Part shown: positions 1 to 7,521 of the stretch, piece after piece
Numbering within the stretch: position 1 is the first letter of the stretch
How the letters are laid out: the number at the start of each line of letters is the position of its first letter
Assembly (NCBI RefSeq): GCF_014764705.1
Contig: NZ_JACXXG010000003.1
Span: 1-64,000 of the forward strand
From: Stutzerimonas kunmingensis
GTDB lineage: Bacteria > Pseudomonadota > Gammaproteobacteria > Pseudomonadales > Pseudomonadaceae
DNA length: 64,000 nt
Reading direction: 5' to 3'
Notes under the pieces: model-generated
The model's database searches: none
What the model saw: only the letters and a program-made list of their open reading frames with translations
What the model was told of the DNA's origin: nothing
Made by a program: the position numbers and the translations under genes

Positions 1-98
1 AGATCAACCGCAAGAGCGTGATCGTCCTGGCCGAGAACGGCACGAAACAGTACAAGGTCTCACCGGAATTGCTAAGGCCCCTTCGGGACGTAAAGTAA
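1..98 (+). CDS. C-terminal fragment of a conserved hypothetical protein
   Basis: An open frame enters from the left edge (first full codon at 3) and stops with TAA at 96-98, giving 31 residues that contain INRKSVIVLAENG followed by a KVSPELLRPL tail. This resembles the small beta-barrel tail (an 'NRKTV..DG..W.VSP..L' pattern) found at the end of several short proteobacterial proteins. I cannot name the family from this much. The start lies outside the window. Confidence 0.5.
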   Translation, partial: INRKSVIVLAENGTKQYKVSPELLRPLRDVK

Positions 99-186
99 GT
101 CCAGTACGTCGTGGAATGAACGCTTACGTTTCGAAAACCTGATCGATGTCTTCAAGCCCAGCCCGGACGTTGCGCCGCCGGCCGGA

Positions 187-1950
187 ATGCTGCGTTTCTA
201 TGCCCATTACCTGAAGCAGGTCTGGCCGCTGATGACGGCTGTGCTGGTGGTGGGCTTTTTCGCGGCGCTGATCGAGGTGGCGCTGTTCAGCTTTCTCGGC
301 CAGTTGATCGATATGGCTCAGGCGACCGATGACGCGCGGACCTTCTTTGCCGAGCACCGCAACGAGTTGCTGTGGATGGCGGCGGTGGCGCTGGTCATCC
401 GGCCGCTGGTGTTCGGCCTGCACAACCTGCTGACGCATCAGGCGATCAATCCGGGGCTGACCAATCTGATCCGCTGGCAGAACCATCGGTACGTGCTCAA
501 GCAAAGCCTGAACTTCTTCCAGAACGATTTCGCCGGGCGCATCGCTCAGCGCGTGATGCAGACCGGGCCGTCGCTGCGCGATTCGGCCATGCAGGTGATC
601 GATGCGCTCTGGCATGTGGTGGTCTATGCCGGCAGCGCGCTGTATCTGTTCGCCGCTGCTGACCTGCGCCTGATCGTGCCCTTGCTGCTGTGGATCGTCG
701 GCTACAGCGCCGCACTCTGGTACTTCGTGCCGCGTATCCGCGCGCGCTCGGCGGCGGCGTCCGCGGCGCGTTCGAAGGTGATGGGGCGGGTGGTGGACGG
801 CTACAGCAACGTCGCCACGCTGAAGCTGTTCGCCCATTCGCGGGAGGAGGAGAGCTACGCCCGCGAGGCGATGCAGGAGCTGCTTGGCAAGTTCCGCCTG
901 CAGTCGCGGGTGATCACCAGCCTGGATTTCCTCATCACCTGCATGAACGGCCTGTTGATCGTCGGCACCGGCGCGCTGGCGCTGTGGCTGTGGAGCGAGG
1001 CGCTGATCACCACAGGCGCCATCGCCCTGGCGCTGGGCCTGGTGATCCGCATCAACAACATGGCCGAGTGGATCATGTGGGTGGTCAACGGCATCTTCGA
1101 GAACGTCGGCACTGTGCAGGACGGCATGAAGAGCATCGTCCGGCCGCGCGATGTGCTCGACCCCGAGGACGCCAGGCCGCTGCAGGTGGAGCAGGGCGGC
1201 GTGCGCTTCGAGGATGTGCATTTCCATTACGGCAAAAGCGGCGGGGTGATCAGCGGGCTAAGCATCGACATTCGCCCGGGCGAGAAGATCGGCTTGGTCG
1301 GGCCGTCCGGCGCGGGCAAGTCGACACTGGTCAACCTGCTGCTGCGCCTCTATGACCTGGAAAGCGGGCGCATCCTGATCGACGGGCAGAACGTCGCCGA
1401 GGTCAGCCAGGAAAGCCTGCGCGCCAATATCGGCGTGGTCACCCAGGACACCTCCCTGCTGCACCGTTCGATCCGCGACAACCTGCGTTACGGCAAGCCC
1501 GACGCCACAGAGGAAGAACTCTGGGCCGCGGCGCGCAAGGCCCGCGCGGATGCGTTCATCAAGACCCTGGACGATAGCCAGGGCGGCAAGGGCTTCGAGG
1601 CGATGGTGGGCGAGCGCGGCGTGAAGCTCTCCGGCGGGCAACGGCAGCGCATCGCCATCGCCCGGGTGCTGCTCAAGGACGCGCCGATCCTGGTGCTCGA
1701 CGAAGCCACCTCGGCGCTGGATTCGGAGGTCGAGGCGGCGATTCAGGAGAGTCTGGATACCCTGATGGAAGGCAAGACGGTGATCGCCATCGCCCACCGG
1801 CGGTCGACCATCGCGCGCATGGATCGGCTGGTGGTGATCGACCAGGGGCAGGTGATCGAGACCGGCACCCACGCCGAGCTGATCGCCCGCGGCGGGCTCT
1901 ATGCGCGGCTGTGGCAGCACCAGACCGGTGGGTTTGTCGGAATGGATTGA
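187..1950 (+). CDS. ABC exporter, fused permease-ATPase (MsbA/ATM1 type)
   Basis: This 587-residue half-transporter has an N-terminal six-helix membrane domain (about residues 15-310) and a C-terminal ATPase. Walker A GPSGAGKS is near residue 372, the signature LSGGQRQR near 481 and Walker B ILVLDEATSALD near 500. Such proteins dimerise in the inner membrane and export lipids, peptides or glycoconjugates; the substrate is not evident. The start is uncertain: the frame is open back to 94 and encodes a plausible N-terminus (FENLIDVFKPSPD) but has no ATG, GTG or TTG before 187, while an ATG at 116 lies in another frame. A base may be missing near 120-130, or translation begins at 187. It stands alone, not in an obvious operon. 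Confidence 0.88.
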   Translation: MLRFYAHYLKQVWPLMTAVLVVGFFAALIEVALFSFLGQLIDMAQATDDARTFFAEHRNELLWMAAVALVIRPLVFGLHNLLTHQAINPGLTNLIRWQNHRYVLKQSLNFFQNDFAGRIAQRVMQTGPSLRDSAMQVIDALWHVVVYAGSALYLFAAADLRLIVPLLLWIVGYSAALWYFVPRIRARSAAASAARSKVMGRVVDGYSNVATLKLFAHSREEESYAREAMQELLGKFRLQSRVITSLDFLITCMNGLLIVGTGALALWLWSEALITTGAIALALGLVIRINNMAEWIMWVVNGIFENVGTVQDGMKSIVRPRDVLDPEDARPLQVEQGGVRFEDVHFHYGKSGGVISGLSIDIRPGEKIGLVGPSGAGKSTLVNLLLRLYDLESGRILIDGQNVAEVSQESLRANIGVVTQDTSLLHRSIRDNLRYGKPDATEEELWAAARKARADAFIKTLDDSQGGKGFEAMVGERGVKLSGGQRQRIAIARVLLKDAPILVLDEATSALDSEVEAAIQESLDTLMEGKTVIAIAHRRSTIARMDRLVVIDQGQVIETGTHAELIARGGLYARLWQHQTGGFVGMD

Positions 1951-2106
1951 TTCGAACGGGCGTGGGATCGGTAGCGGGTGAGTTCGTCCAGGCGGTAGGA
2001 ACATGGTGCACTCGCGGCACTCCCACGCAGCGCAGCAGGTCTGTATCAGCTGTCCGGCCGTTTTCTCAAGAAGCAAGCCCAAATTCAATCGAGCGCAGAG
2101 GTAACC

Positions 2107-2733
2107 ATGAATATTTTCCTGACATCCTCCTTTGCTGAAGTCGTGGACTTGTTTGTCACGTTCACCAAAGGCGAGTGCAGCGGCAAGACGGTTACGTTGA
2201 TTCCTACGGCAAGCCTTGCCGAGGAGGTCAATTCCTACCTTGTTGCGGCCAAGCACGCGCTTATCAAAGCCGGTCTGGTGATCGATGAGCTCGAGGTTTC
2301 AACTGCAACTCAGGGCGAGATCGTCAGCAAGCTCGAACGTGGCGATTACATCTATGTGTCCGGCGGCAACACGTTCTTTCTGCTGCAGGAGCTGAAGCGC
2401 ACAGGCGCGGACAGGTTGATCGCGGAACAGGTCAGGGCCGGGAAGTGCTATATCGGCGAATCCGCCGGCTCCGCGATACTCGCCCCGAGCATTGACTATA
2501 TTCGGGCGCTGGACGACGTCACTGCGGCGCCTGAGCTGGAGTCCTACACCGCACTGGGGCTGGTCGATTTCTACCCGCTGCCGCATTACCGGAATGCGCC
2601 GTTCGACGAGGCCGTCGAGCAGGTGCTGAAGGAGTATGGGCAGGCATTGGCGCTTCGCCCATTCAGCAATAACCAGGCGATCGTCATGTCGGGTGGTCAC
2701 GCTGAAATCCAAACGAGCGGCAAACGAGGCTAA
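2107..2733 (+). CDS. Peptidase S51-like (dipeptidase E family) protein
   Basis: The 208-residue protein has the class I glutamine-amidotransferase-like fold of peptidase family S51. SGGNTFFLL (residues 85-93) precedes a nucleophile elbow GESAGS with Ser119, and PLPHY supplies a candidate catalytic His160. Known members hydrolyse Asp-X dipeptides (PepE) or cyanophycin; this one is closer to the uncharacterised cytoplasmic branch and its substrate is unknown. A good ribosome site (AGAGG) lies before ATG 2107. It has no operon partner; the flanking gaps are short. Confidence 0.82.
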   Translation: MNIFLTSSFAEVVDLFVTFTKGECSGKTVTLIPTASLAEEVNSYLVAAKHALIKAGLVIDELEVSTATQGEIVSKLERGDYIYVSGGNTFFLLQELKRTGADRLIAEQVRAGKCYIGESAGSAILAPSIDYIRALDDVTAAPELESYTALGLVDFYPLPHYRNAPFDEAVEQVLKEYGQALALRPFSNNQAIVMSGGHAEIQTSGKRG

Positions 2734-2945
2734 CGCCAGCTTCAAGGCTTGCTGCTCTGCCAAGCCTCTATCAGTTACCAAATGACCTTGCCGCCGCTAC
2801 CTCTGGAGCAGTGGCATGGCGCGAGCTTGCAAGGCCCTGAGCAACGCGCACGGCACATTCCGGTTCGTCGTCGCGCCACCTGAACCCTCATACACTGCGC
2901 TCACTCGTACCTCTAGCGCAGTCATTAACTGAGAGGGAGCCCACC

Positions 2946-3239
2946 ATGAGCGATCGACAAGCCACCGTCCGCCACGATGCCGCGCAGCAGCGCTATGAGT
3001 TGCTGGTCGACGGCCAGCCGCTCGGCTTTGCCGAGTACAACGAGCAGGGCGAGCGGATGGTCTTTACCCATACCGAGGTCGACCCCAGCCTGTCCGGGCA
3101 GGGGCTGGGCAGTGTGCTGGCCAAGGCCGCGCTGGCGGATGCACGGCGCCGCGACAAGCGTGTGGTGCCGCAGTGCGAGTTCATCGCCAGCTACATCGAG
3201 CGCCACAAGGAATGGCAGGACCTGGTCGATCCGGCCTGA
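2946..3239 (+). CDS. Small GNAT-family N-acetyltransferase (YidJ/COG2388 type)
   Basis: This 97-residue protein is the minimal acetyl-CoA-binding GNAT type. It has the signature VDPSLSGQGLGSVLAKAAL (about residues 46-64), in which the Q-G-L-G loop binds the CoA pyrophosphate, and ends with CEFIASYIERHKEW as in the YidJ/GTLF3B family. The acceptor substrate is unknown. GAGGGAG precedes the ATG with normal spacing. Its length fits the family, which lacks the first GNAT strands. Confidence 0.85.
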   Translation: MSDRQATVRHDAAQQRYELLVDGQPLGFAEYNEQGERMVFTHTEVDPSLSGQGLGSVLAKAALADARRRDKRVVPQCEFIASYIERHKEWQDLVDPA

Positions 3240-3361
3240 GGGTTCGCAGTCACCCCTGCAACAGCATCACGCTGGCCTTCGGCTTATCGACGGTGACGCC
3301 CGTGGATGCGGAGTGAGGGCGTCAGCCACTGTGTTGGGTTGGTGCATCGGAGGAGAAGCGC

Positions 3362-3773
3362 ATGGATGGTCGAGAGTTTGTCTGGGCGCACTTCAAACTC
3401 AATGCCGAGCAGCGCCTGCGGGGCTTCAACTTCTTCGTGGTGCTGGCGATATTCGCCGATGGCGGTGTGCTGGCGGCGCTGCAGCGGGGCTTCTCACCGG
3501 GGCTGCTGATCCTGCTGGGCGCCTTCACCATGCTGCTGGCGCAGGTGTTCTGGCTGGTGGATGCGCGCAGCCGGCAGCCGGCAGCTGCTGGAGCTGACCA
3601 TCGCGGCGCTGAAGGAGATGGAAGCCGAGTTTCCCGAGAGTTACCGGCTGTTCGCCACCGATGCCCGGGGGCAGAGCCGGGTGATCAGTTACACCTTCGC
3701 CATTCGCGTGCTGCTGCTGGCGCAGATGGGCTTCGGCCTCGGCGTGCTGGTTTATGGGTTCTCCCAGTGGTGA
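3362..3773 (+). pseudogene. Frameshifted two-TM membrane protein gene
   Basis: A strong ribosome site (GGAGGAG) precedes ATG 3362. The first frame encodes MDGREFVWAHFKLNAEQ and a hydrophobic segment up to WLVDARSRQ, then loses sense. The reading frame one register over picks up at RQLLELTIAALKEMEAEFP and ends with a second hydrophobic segment and GFSQW at 3773. Joining both frames at the duplicated CCGGCAG (3571-3584) restores one protein of about 135 residues with paired membrane helices. The gene is therefore broken by a 7-bp tandem duplication, unless it is a sequencing error or a phase-variable site. Function is unknown. Confidence 0.72.
3571..3584. repeat. 7-bp tandem duplication causing a frameshift
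   Basis: CCGGCAG occurs twice head to tail (3571-3577 and 3578-3584). Removing one copy joins the two halves of the membrane-protein gene at 3362-3773 into a single frame. Confidence 0.8.
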
Positions 3774-3870
3774 CGACGGCGGGGCTGTCATCCGTCGCCG
3801 TCTGCGCTGAGCCGCCGAACGCGTGCGGCGGGCGCCCGGTCGGTATTGATAACCACCGGGAGATCTGACG

Positions 3871-4374
3871 ATGTCGACTTCGAGCAATCTGTTATGGGCC
3901 GCCCTGGCGATCGGGGCGGTGACGGGCATGCGCAGCATGCTGGCGCCGATGCTGGTCAGCCGGGCGTTGAGCGAGCGCGATGATCTCGCCGGGGCGGGGG
4001 AGGCCGCGCAACTGCTGACGTCGGACACCGCGCAGACCTTTCTGCCAACGCTCGCGGCCAGCGAGATGATCGGCGACAAGATGCCCTTTGCGCCGGATCG
4101 CACCATCGTGCCGTCGATGATGTTTCGTGCGCTGTCCGGCGGCGTCAGCGCGGCCGCGTTGGCGGGTGTCCGTCGCGAGCCGGTGCTGGTGCCGGCGTTG
4201 CTCGGTGCGACGGCGGCGCTGGTCGCATCCAGGGTCGGGCTGAGCCTGCGCAAGCCCTATCAGCCGAGGCCGCTGGTCAATGCGGCCCTGGGTGCGGTGG
4301 AGGAATGTCTGGCGTTGGTGATTGGCCGAGCCGGGCTGCGGCGGGCGTTGGGCGAGGGTCGGCGCGGGCGGTAA
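3871..4374 (+). CDS. DUF4126-like membrane protein
   Basis: The 167-residue protein is rich in small hydrophobic residues. It opens with a segment containing AIGAVTGMRSMLAPM, the G-x-TG-MRS motif of DUF4126 proteins, and carries further hydrophobic segments around residues 85-115 and 130-150. It probably sits in the inner membrane; no biochemical function is known for the family. GGGAG lies ahead of the start. A dispersed hairpin repeat follows it. Confidence 0.7.
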   Translation: MSTSSNLLWAALAIGAVTGMRSMLAPMLVSRALSERDDLAGAGEAAQLLTSDTAQTFLPTLAASEMIGDKMPFAPDRTIVPSMMFRALSGGVSAAALAGVRREPVLVPALLGATAALVASRVGLSLRKPYQPRPLVNAALGAVEECLALVIGRAGLRRALGEGRRGR

Positions 4375-4416
4375 GAAGCCATGTACTCCGCGCGTTTCGC
4401 GGGGCGGTGATGTGGA

Positions 4417-4453
4417 CGCGTGGAAAAGGCGTTGCCGTTTTCCACCCTACGCG
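4417..4453. repeat. Dispersed hairpin repeat (GTAGGGTGGAAAA family)
   Basis: GTGGAAAA and TTTTCCAC (4420-4427 and 4438-4445) form an inverted repeat, and on the minus strand it reads CGTAGGGTGGAAAACG. The same element recurs at 6136, 32933, 33071 and 54017. It lies between convergent genes, where it may also help terminate transcription. Confidence 0.75.
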
Positions 4454-4471
4454 GGTTGCCCTCGGGACCCG

Positions 4472-4864
4472 TCAGTCCTGGCTGATCTCGGTCTTGTGCG
4501 GATTGCTCTGCAGCAAGCGCGCGTGGGCTTCGGGGTAGCGGTAGGCGAAGGTGGCGTGTTGCGCGGCCACTTCGGCCCGCAGTGCTTCGCGCTCGTGGGC
4601 GGGCAGCTTGGCCAGGTACTTTTGAGTGATGGCGTATTTGGCGGCCATCAGCTCGTCATGGGCTTCGCGCAGCTCCACTTCGTACGCCTTGGCGCGACGC
4701 TCGCGCAGGGCCGCCTGGTCGGTGTGCATGTTGCCGCCTTCATGCAGGACGAAGGCGCTCTTCGAGTCGCCTTCCGTCTGCTCCATGGCGGGTTGTGCGG
4801 CCCAGGCGCTCGAAGCGGCAAGGCAGAGCATCAGACAGGACGAGATGGTTCCCAGCGTAGGCAT
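4472..4864 (-). CDS. Hypothetical secreted protein, charged helical
   Basis: The 130-residue protein has a signal peptide (MPTLGTISSCLMLCLAASS, cleavage near AWA-A), then a highly charged, probably helical region rich in Ala, Glu and Arg (about residues 45-110). ATG 4864 was chosen over the longer frame because GAGGG lies just upstream and the signal peptide starts there. It is likely periplasmic. I do not recognise the family and the neighbours give no clue. Confidence 0.65.
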   Translation of the reverse strand: MPTLGTISSCLMLCLAASSAWAAQPAMEQTEGDSKSAFVLHEGGNMHTDQAALRERRAKAYEVELREAHDELMAAKYAITQKYLAKLPAHEREALRAEVAAQHATFAYRYPEAHARLLQSNPHKTEISQD

Positions 4865-5031
4865 GGCGTGGCCCTCTACATGCTTGGCGGCGCTCGGGCC
4901 GCCTGAAGCGCCAGAATACGCCAGGTGCATCCAGCACTCAGCAGTCCGGCCCTGCGCCAATCGTCGCAGCAGGCTTAAGCCGTGATGGATTGCGCGTCGT
5001 CAGGGTGCGGCTGCCCGGTCGGGACATGACA

Positions 5032-5058
5032 TAAAACGGGCCGCGTGATGCGGCCCGT
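5032..5058 (-). terminator. Rho-independent terminator of the 5077-5886 gene
   Basis: On the minus strand ACGGGCCGC and GCGGCCCGT pair around a short loop and are followed by TTTTAT, starting about 20 bp after the stop codon of the upstream gene. Confidence 0.8.
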
Positions 5059-5076
5059 GGTACTGCGCAGCAGCGG

Positions 5077-5886
5077 TCAGCTCGGTCGCTGGATCACGCA
5101 AATGCGGTCGCGGCAGAGGCCGGCGTCACGGGTGCCGACGCCGGGTGCCACTTCCGGCGTGTCAGGGCTGCTGCCGTGGCCGGTCGCGCCAGCACCGGTG
5201 GGTGCCGTGGTGGCGGTGGTTTCCGGGTAGTCGGTGCCGGCGCGCTTGGCCGCGCCGCCGATGTCATAGCGACCGGTGTCGGCCGAGCTGCGGTCGTTGT
5301 AATCGGTCGGATCGGCGCCGGGCGCGGTTGTATTGCCGATGTGGGCACCGTCGCCGGTGTGCGCGCCACTCAGAGGGCGGTCGCTGCCAGCGGTTGCCGT
5401 GCCGGTTGCGCTGAAGTGCTTGTCGAGGTGGCTGTCGCCGCTGGTCGCGCCAGCATAGGGACTGCTCGGGCCTGGATAGCCTTCGACTGCGCCGCTGCCG
5501 CCGCGCTCGTTGATGTCGATGGCACCGTTGTATTCCAGGGCATCGCGCGCCTTGGCCAGCTGATCTTCATCGTCGACATCCACAGCGATCACCAGCGCAC
5601 CGCGGCGTACGGCATCTGGATAGGCGGTGGCGTAGTGGCGGTGCGTTTCGTGCGGTTCATGGCCGAACAGCGATTTGAAGAAGTGCGTGACCTTGGATTC
5701 GTGATGCGTACGATCCACCGGGACGTCGGGAGTGGTGGTGTAGGGCGCATCGTAGGCATGGATATCGGCGCTCTCGGCACCAATGGCGTGAATCTGTTCG
5801 CGCGCTATGCCCCGCGACATCAGATCGCCGCGGGTGCGGTTGGCGTCGGTCAGCGTTGCGAACGCTGCTACCAGTGTATGTCTCAT
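5077..5886 (-). CDS. Stress-type protein with low-complexity Gly/Thr/Ala tail
   Basis: ATG 5886 is preceded by GAGGTGG and gives 269 residues. The first 130 or so form a compact alpha/beta domain (MRHTLVAAFATLTDANRT, then ALVIAVDVDDEDQLAKARDAL) like the repeated half-domain of general-stress protein 17M and related proteins that monitor 'difference between neighbouring residues' folds. The remaining 135 residues are a disordered Gly-, Thr-, Ala-, Asp-rich tail ending in two cysteines (GLCRDRICVIQ). No catalytic motif is seen. The gene is monocistronic with its own terminator. A role in osmotic or desiccation stress is a guess. Confidence 0.6.
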   Translation of the reverse strand: MRHTLVAAFATLTDANRTRGDLMSRGIAREQIHAIGAESADIHAYDAPYTTTPDVPVDRTHHESKVTHFFKSLFGHEPHETHRHYATAYPDAVRRGALVIAVDVDDEDQLAKARDALEYNGAIDINERGGSGAVEGYPGPSSPYAGATSGDSHLDKHFSATGTATAGSDRPLSGAHTGDGAHIGNTTAPGADPTDYNDRSSADTGRYDIGGAAKRAGTDYPETTATTAPTGAGATGHGSSPDTPEVAPGVGTRDAGLCRDRICVIQRPS

Positions 5887-6135
5887 GATCCACCTCACGT
5901 TGTGTTGAACAACCGGGTTGTGAGCGCTCTGCACCTGTCGCGATGGCGGCGGCCGTGTGCTGATGCTGGCCGCGTCTGTCGCGGATTTAACGGCGCTCAT
6001 GAATATTGGGTAGGAGCGCACCGGCATAGTTCAGCGTGGAGGATCAGCGGTCGGAGGAGGGCCGTGCAGTCGCTGCGCGGAGGACTGCGCGGCGATTAGG
6101 GAGGTGGGCTGGGCAGCCTGCCTGCGCAAGATGGC

Positions 6136-6170
6136 GGGCGGTGGAAAGGCTTCGCGCCTTCCACCGCCCG
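6136..6170. repeat. Hairpin repeat downstream of the GST gene
   Basis: GGGCGGTGGAAAGGC pairs with GCCTTCCACCGCCC around a TTCGC loop. It is a variant of the GGTGGAAA-type dispersed repeat and lies about 15 bp after the yghU stop, so it may serve as a terminator although no T-run follows. Confidence 0.65.
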
Positions 6171-6183
6171 ATCCGGTTGCGCT

Positions 6184-7026
6184 TCAGTCGAGGTCGGCAG
6201 CGCTGTGGCGCTCGGGGGCCTGTTCGGATTCATCGCCCCAGGTGCGATTGACCTTGCGCCCGCGGATCACGGCCGGGCGCTCGGCGACCTCCGCGGCCCA
6301 GCGCTGGACGTGCTTGTAGTCCTGCACGGAAAGGAATTCGCCAGCGTCGTACAGCTCGCCCCGCGCCAGCACGCCGTACCAGGGCCAGATCGCCATGTCG
6401 GCGATGCTGTAGTCGTCACCGGCCACGTAGCGGTTCTCCGCCAGCTGGCGGTCGAGCACGTCGAGCTGGCGCTTTACCTCCATGGCGTAGCGGTTGATCG
6501 GGTACTCGTACTTCTCGGGCGCGTAGGCGTAGAAGTGGCCGAAGCCGCCGCCGAGGAAGGGCGCCGAACCCATCTGCCAGAACAGCCAGTTCAGCGTCTC
6601 GGTACGCGCACGGATTTCCGTGGGCAGGAAGGCGCCGAACTTCTCCGCCAGGTAGACCAGGATCGAACCGGACTCGAACACCCGTAGCGGTTTGCCTGCG
6701 ACGCTGTGATCGGCCAGCGCGGGGATCTTCGAGTTCGGATTGATCTCGACGAAGCCGCTGCCGAACTGATCGCCCTCACCGATGTTGATCAGCCAGGCAT
6801 CGTACTCGGCGCCGCTGTGGCCGGCGGCGAGCAGCTCCTCAAGCATGATCGAGACCTTCACGCCATTGGGCGTGGCCAGCGAGTAGAGCTGCAACGGATG
6901 CTTGCCCACCGGCAGCACCTTCTCCTCCCGCGCACCGGCGGTGGGGGCATTGATGCTGGCGAACTTGCCGCCCGAGGGCGCGTCGTGGGTCCAGACCTTC
7001 GGCGGGACGTAAGGGGTATCAGGCAT
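6184..7026 (-). CDS. yghU: YghU-like glutathione S-transferase / disulfide reductase
   Basis: The 280-residue protein matches the YghU (nu-class GST) family: an N-terminal extension (PDTPYVPPKVWTHD), a thioredoxin-like domain with QLYSLATPNGVKVSIMLEEL in place of the usual Tyr/Ser site, and an all-helical C-terminal domain containing NWLFWQMGSAPF and DYSIADMAIWPWYGVL. Family members bind two glutathiones and reduce disulfides, with weak organic peroxidase activity. ATG 7026 has GAGGAG at the right distance; an upstream TTG is less likely. Cytoplasmic. Confidence 0.9.
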   Translation of the reverse strand: MPDTPYVPPKVWTHDAPSGGKFASINAPTAGAREEKVLPVGKHPLQLYSLATPNGVKVSIMLEELLAAGHSGAEYDAWLINIGEGDQFGSGFVEINPNSKIPALADHSVAGKPLRVFESGSILVYLAEKFGAFLPTEIRARTETLNWLFWQMGSAPFLGGGFGHFYAYAPEKYEYPINRYAMEVKRQLDVLDRQLAENRYVAGDDYSIADMAIWPWYGVLARGELYDAGEFLSVQDYKHVQRWAAEVAERPAVIRGRKVNRTWGDESEQAPERHSAADLD

Positions 7027-7167
7027 GAACAATCTCCTCGGTGGCTCTGGGGATGTTCAGGGCATGCTACGCCCTCGGCCAGCGCTGTCGAAATCAAGCG
7101 GGTCGATATTGGTCATCAATGGGCGATGGTTTGTTCGGCGAGGGGGTTTTTGAGACGAACTAGAAAT

Positions 7168-7189
7168 TTTTTTCCCGATCGGTAAAAAA
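7168..7189. promoter_or_regulatory. Upstream palindrome of the hipBA promoter
   Basis: A 22-bp palindrome with one mismatched pair (T-tract, CCCGATCGG, A-tract) lies about 100 bp before hipB. It shares the T-run/CCC and GG/A-run layout with the palindrome at 7219-7236 and is probably a second HipB operator. Confidence 0.55.
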
Positions 7190-7218
7190 TCCAGTGCACC
7201 GGCCAGCAGTGGAGAGTA

Positions 7219-7236
7219 TTTTCCCTATTGGGAAAA
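7219..7236. promoter_or_regulatory. Probable HipB operator
   Basis: TTTTCCC-TATT-GGGAAAA is an 18-bp palindrome about 50 bp upstream of hipB. HipB antitoxins autoregulate through such spaced palindromes. A half-site CGGGAAAA overlaps the hipB start region near 7278. Confidence 0.6.
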
Positions 7237-7284
7237 AAGCGGAAGTGAGCTGTTTCCGAAGGACAAATTGTACGGAACGGGAAA

Positions 7285-7521
7285 ATGGCTGAGCCTACCG
7301 CATTTGTTTCGATGGCCGAGCTGGGCAAGATGATCCAGCGCACCCGCAAGGGTCAGGGGCTGCGTCTGGTGGACGCTGCCGGCCTATGTGGCGTGAGCGT
7401 GCGCTTTCTGAGCGAGTTGGAAAATGGCCGCGAGAGCTGTTCGTTCGGGCGGGTGCTGAACGTGTGTCATACGCTTGGCATCGAGCTGTTGGCGGCTAGA
7501 CGTGACGGGAGCGACCTGTGA
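7285..7521 (+). CDS. hipB: HipB-type antitoxin, XRE-family regulator
   Basis: This 78-residue protein is one helix-turn-helix domain: LGKMIQRTRKGQGLRLVDAA followed by CGVSVRFLSELENGRESCSF, the classical XRE recognition helix, and LGIELLAAR at the end. It overlaps hipA by 4 bp (GTGA), so both are translated from one mRNA. By family knowledge it binds HipA, neutralises it and represses the operon through palindromes in its promoter, two of which are visible upstream. Confidence 0.88.
   Translation: MAEPTAFVSMAELGKMIQRTRKGQGLRLVDAAGLCGVSVRFLSELENGRESCSFGRVLNVCHTLGIELLAARRDGSDL

Noticed and set aside
2728-2790. Possible integron attC site after the S51 peptidase gene
   Set aside because: GGCTAAC and GTTACC were considered, but they do not fit the RYYYAAC/GTTRRRY core and no paired inverted repeat of the right length is present.
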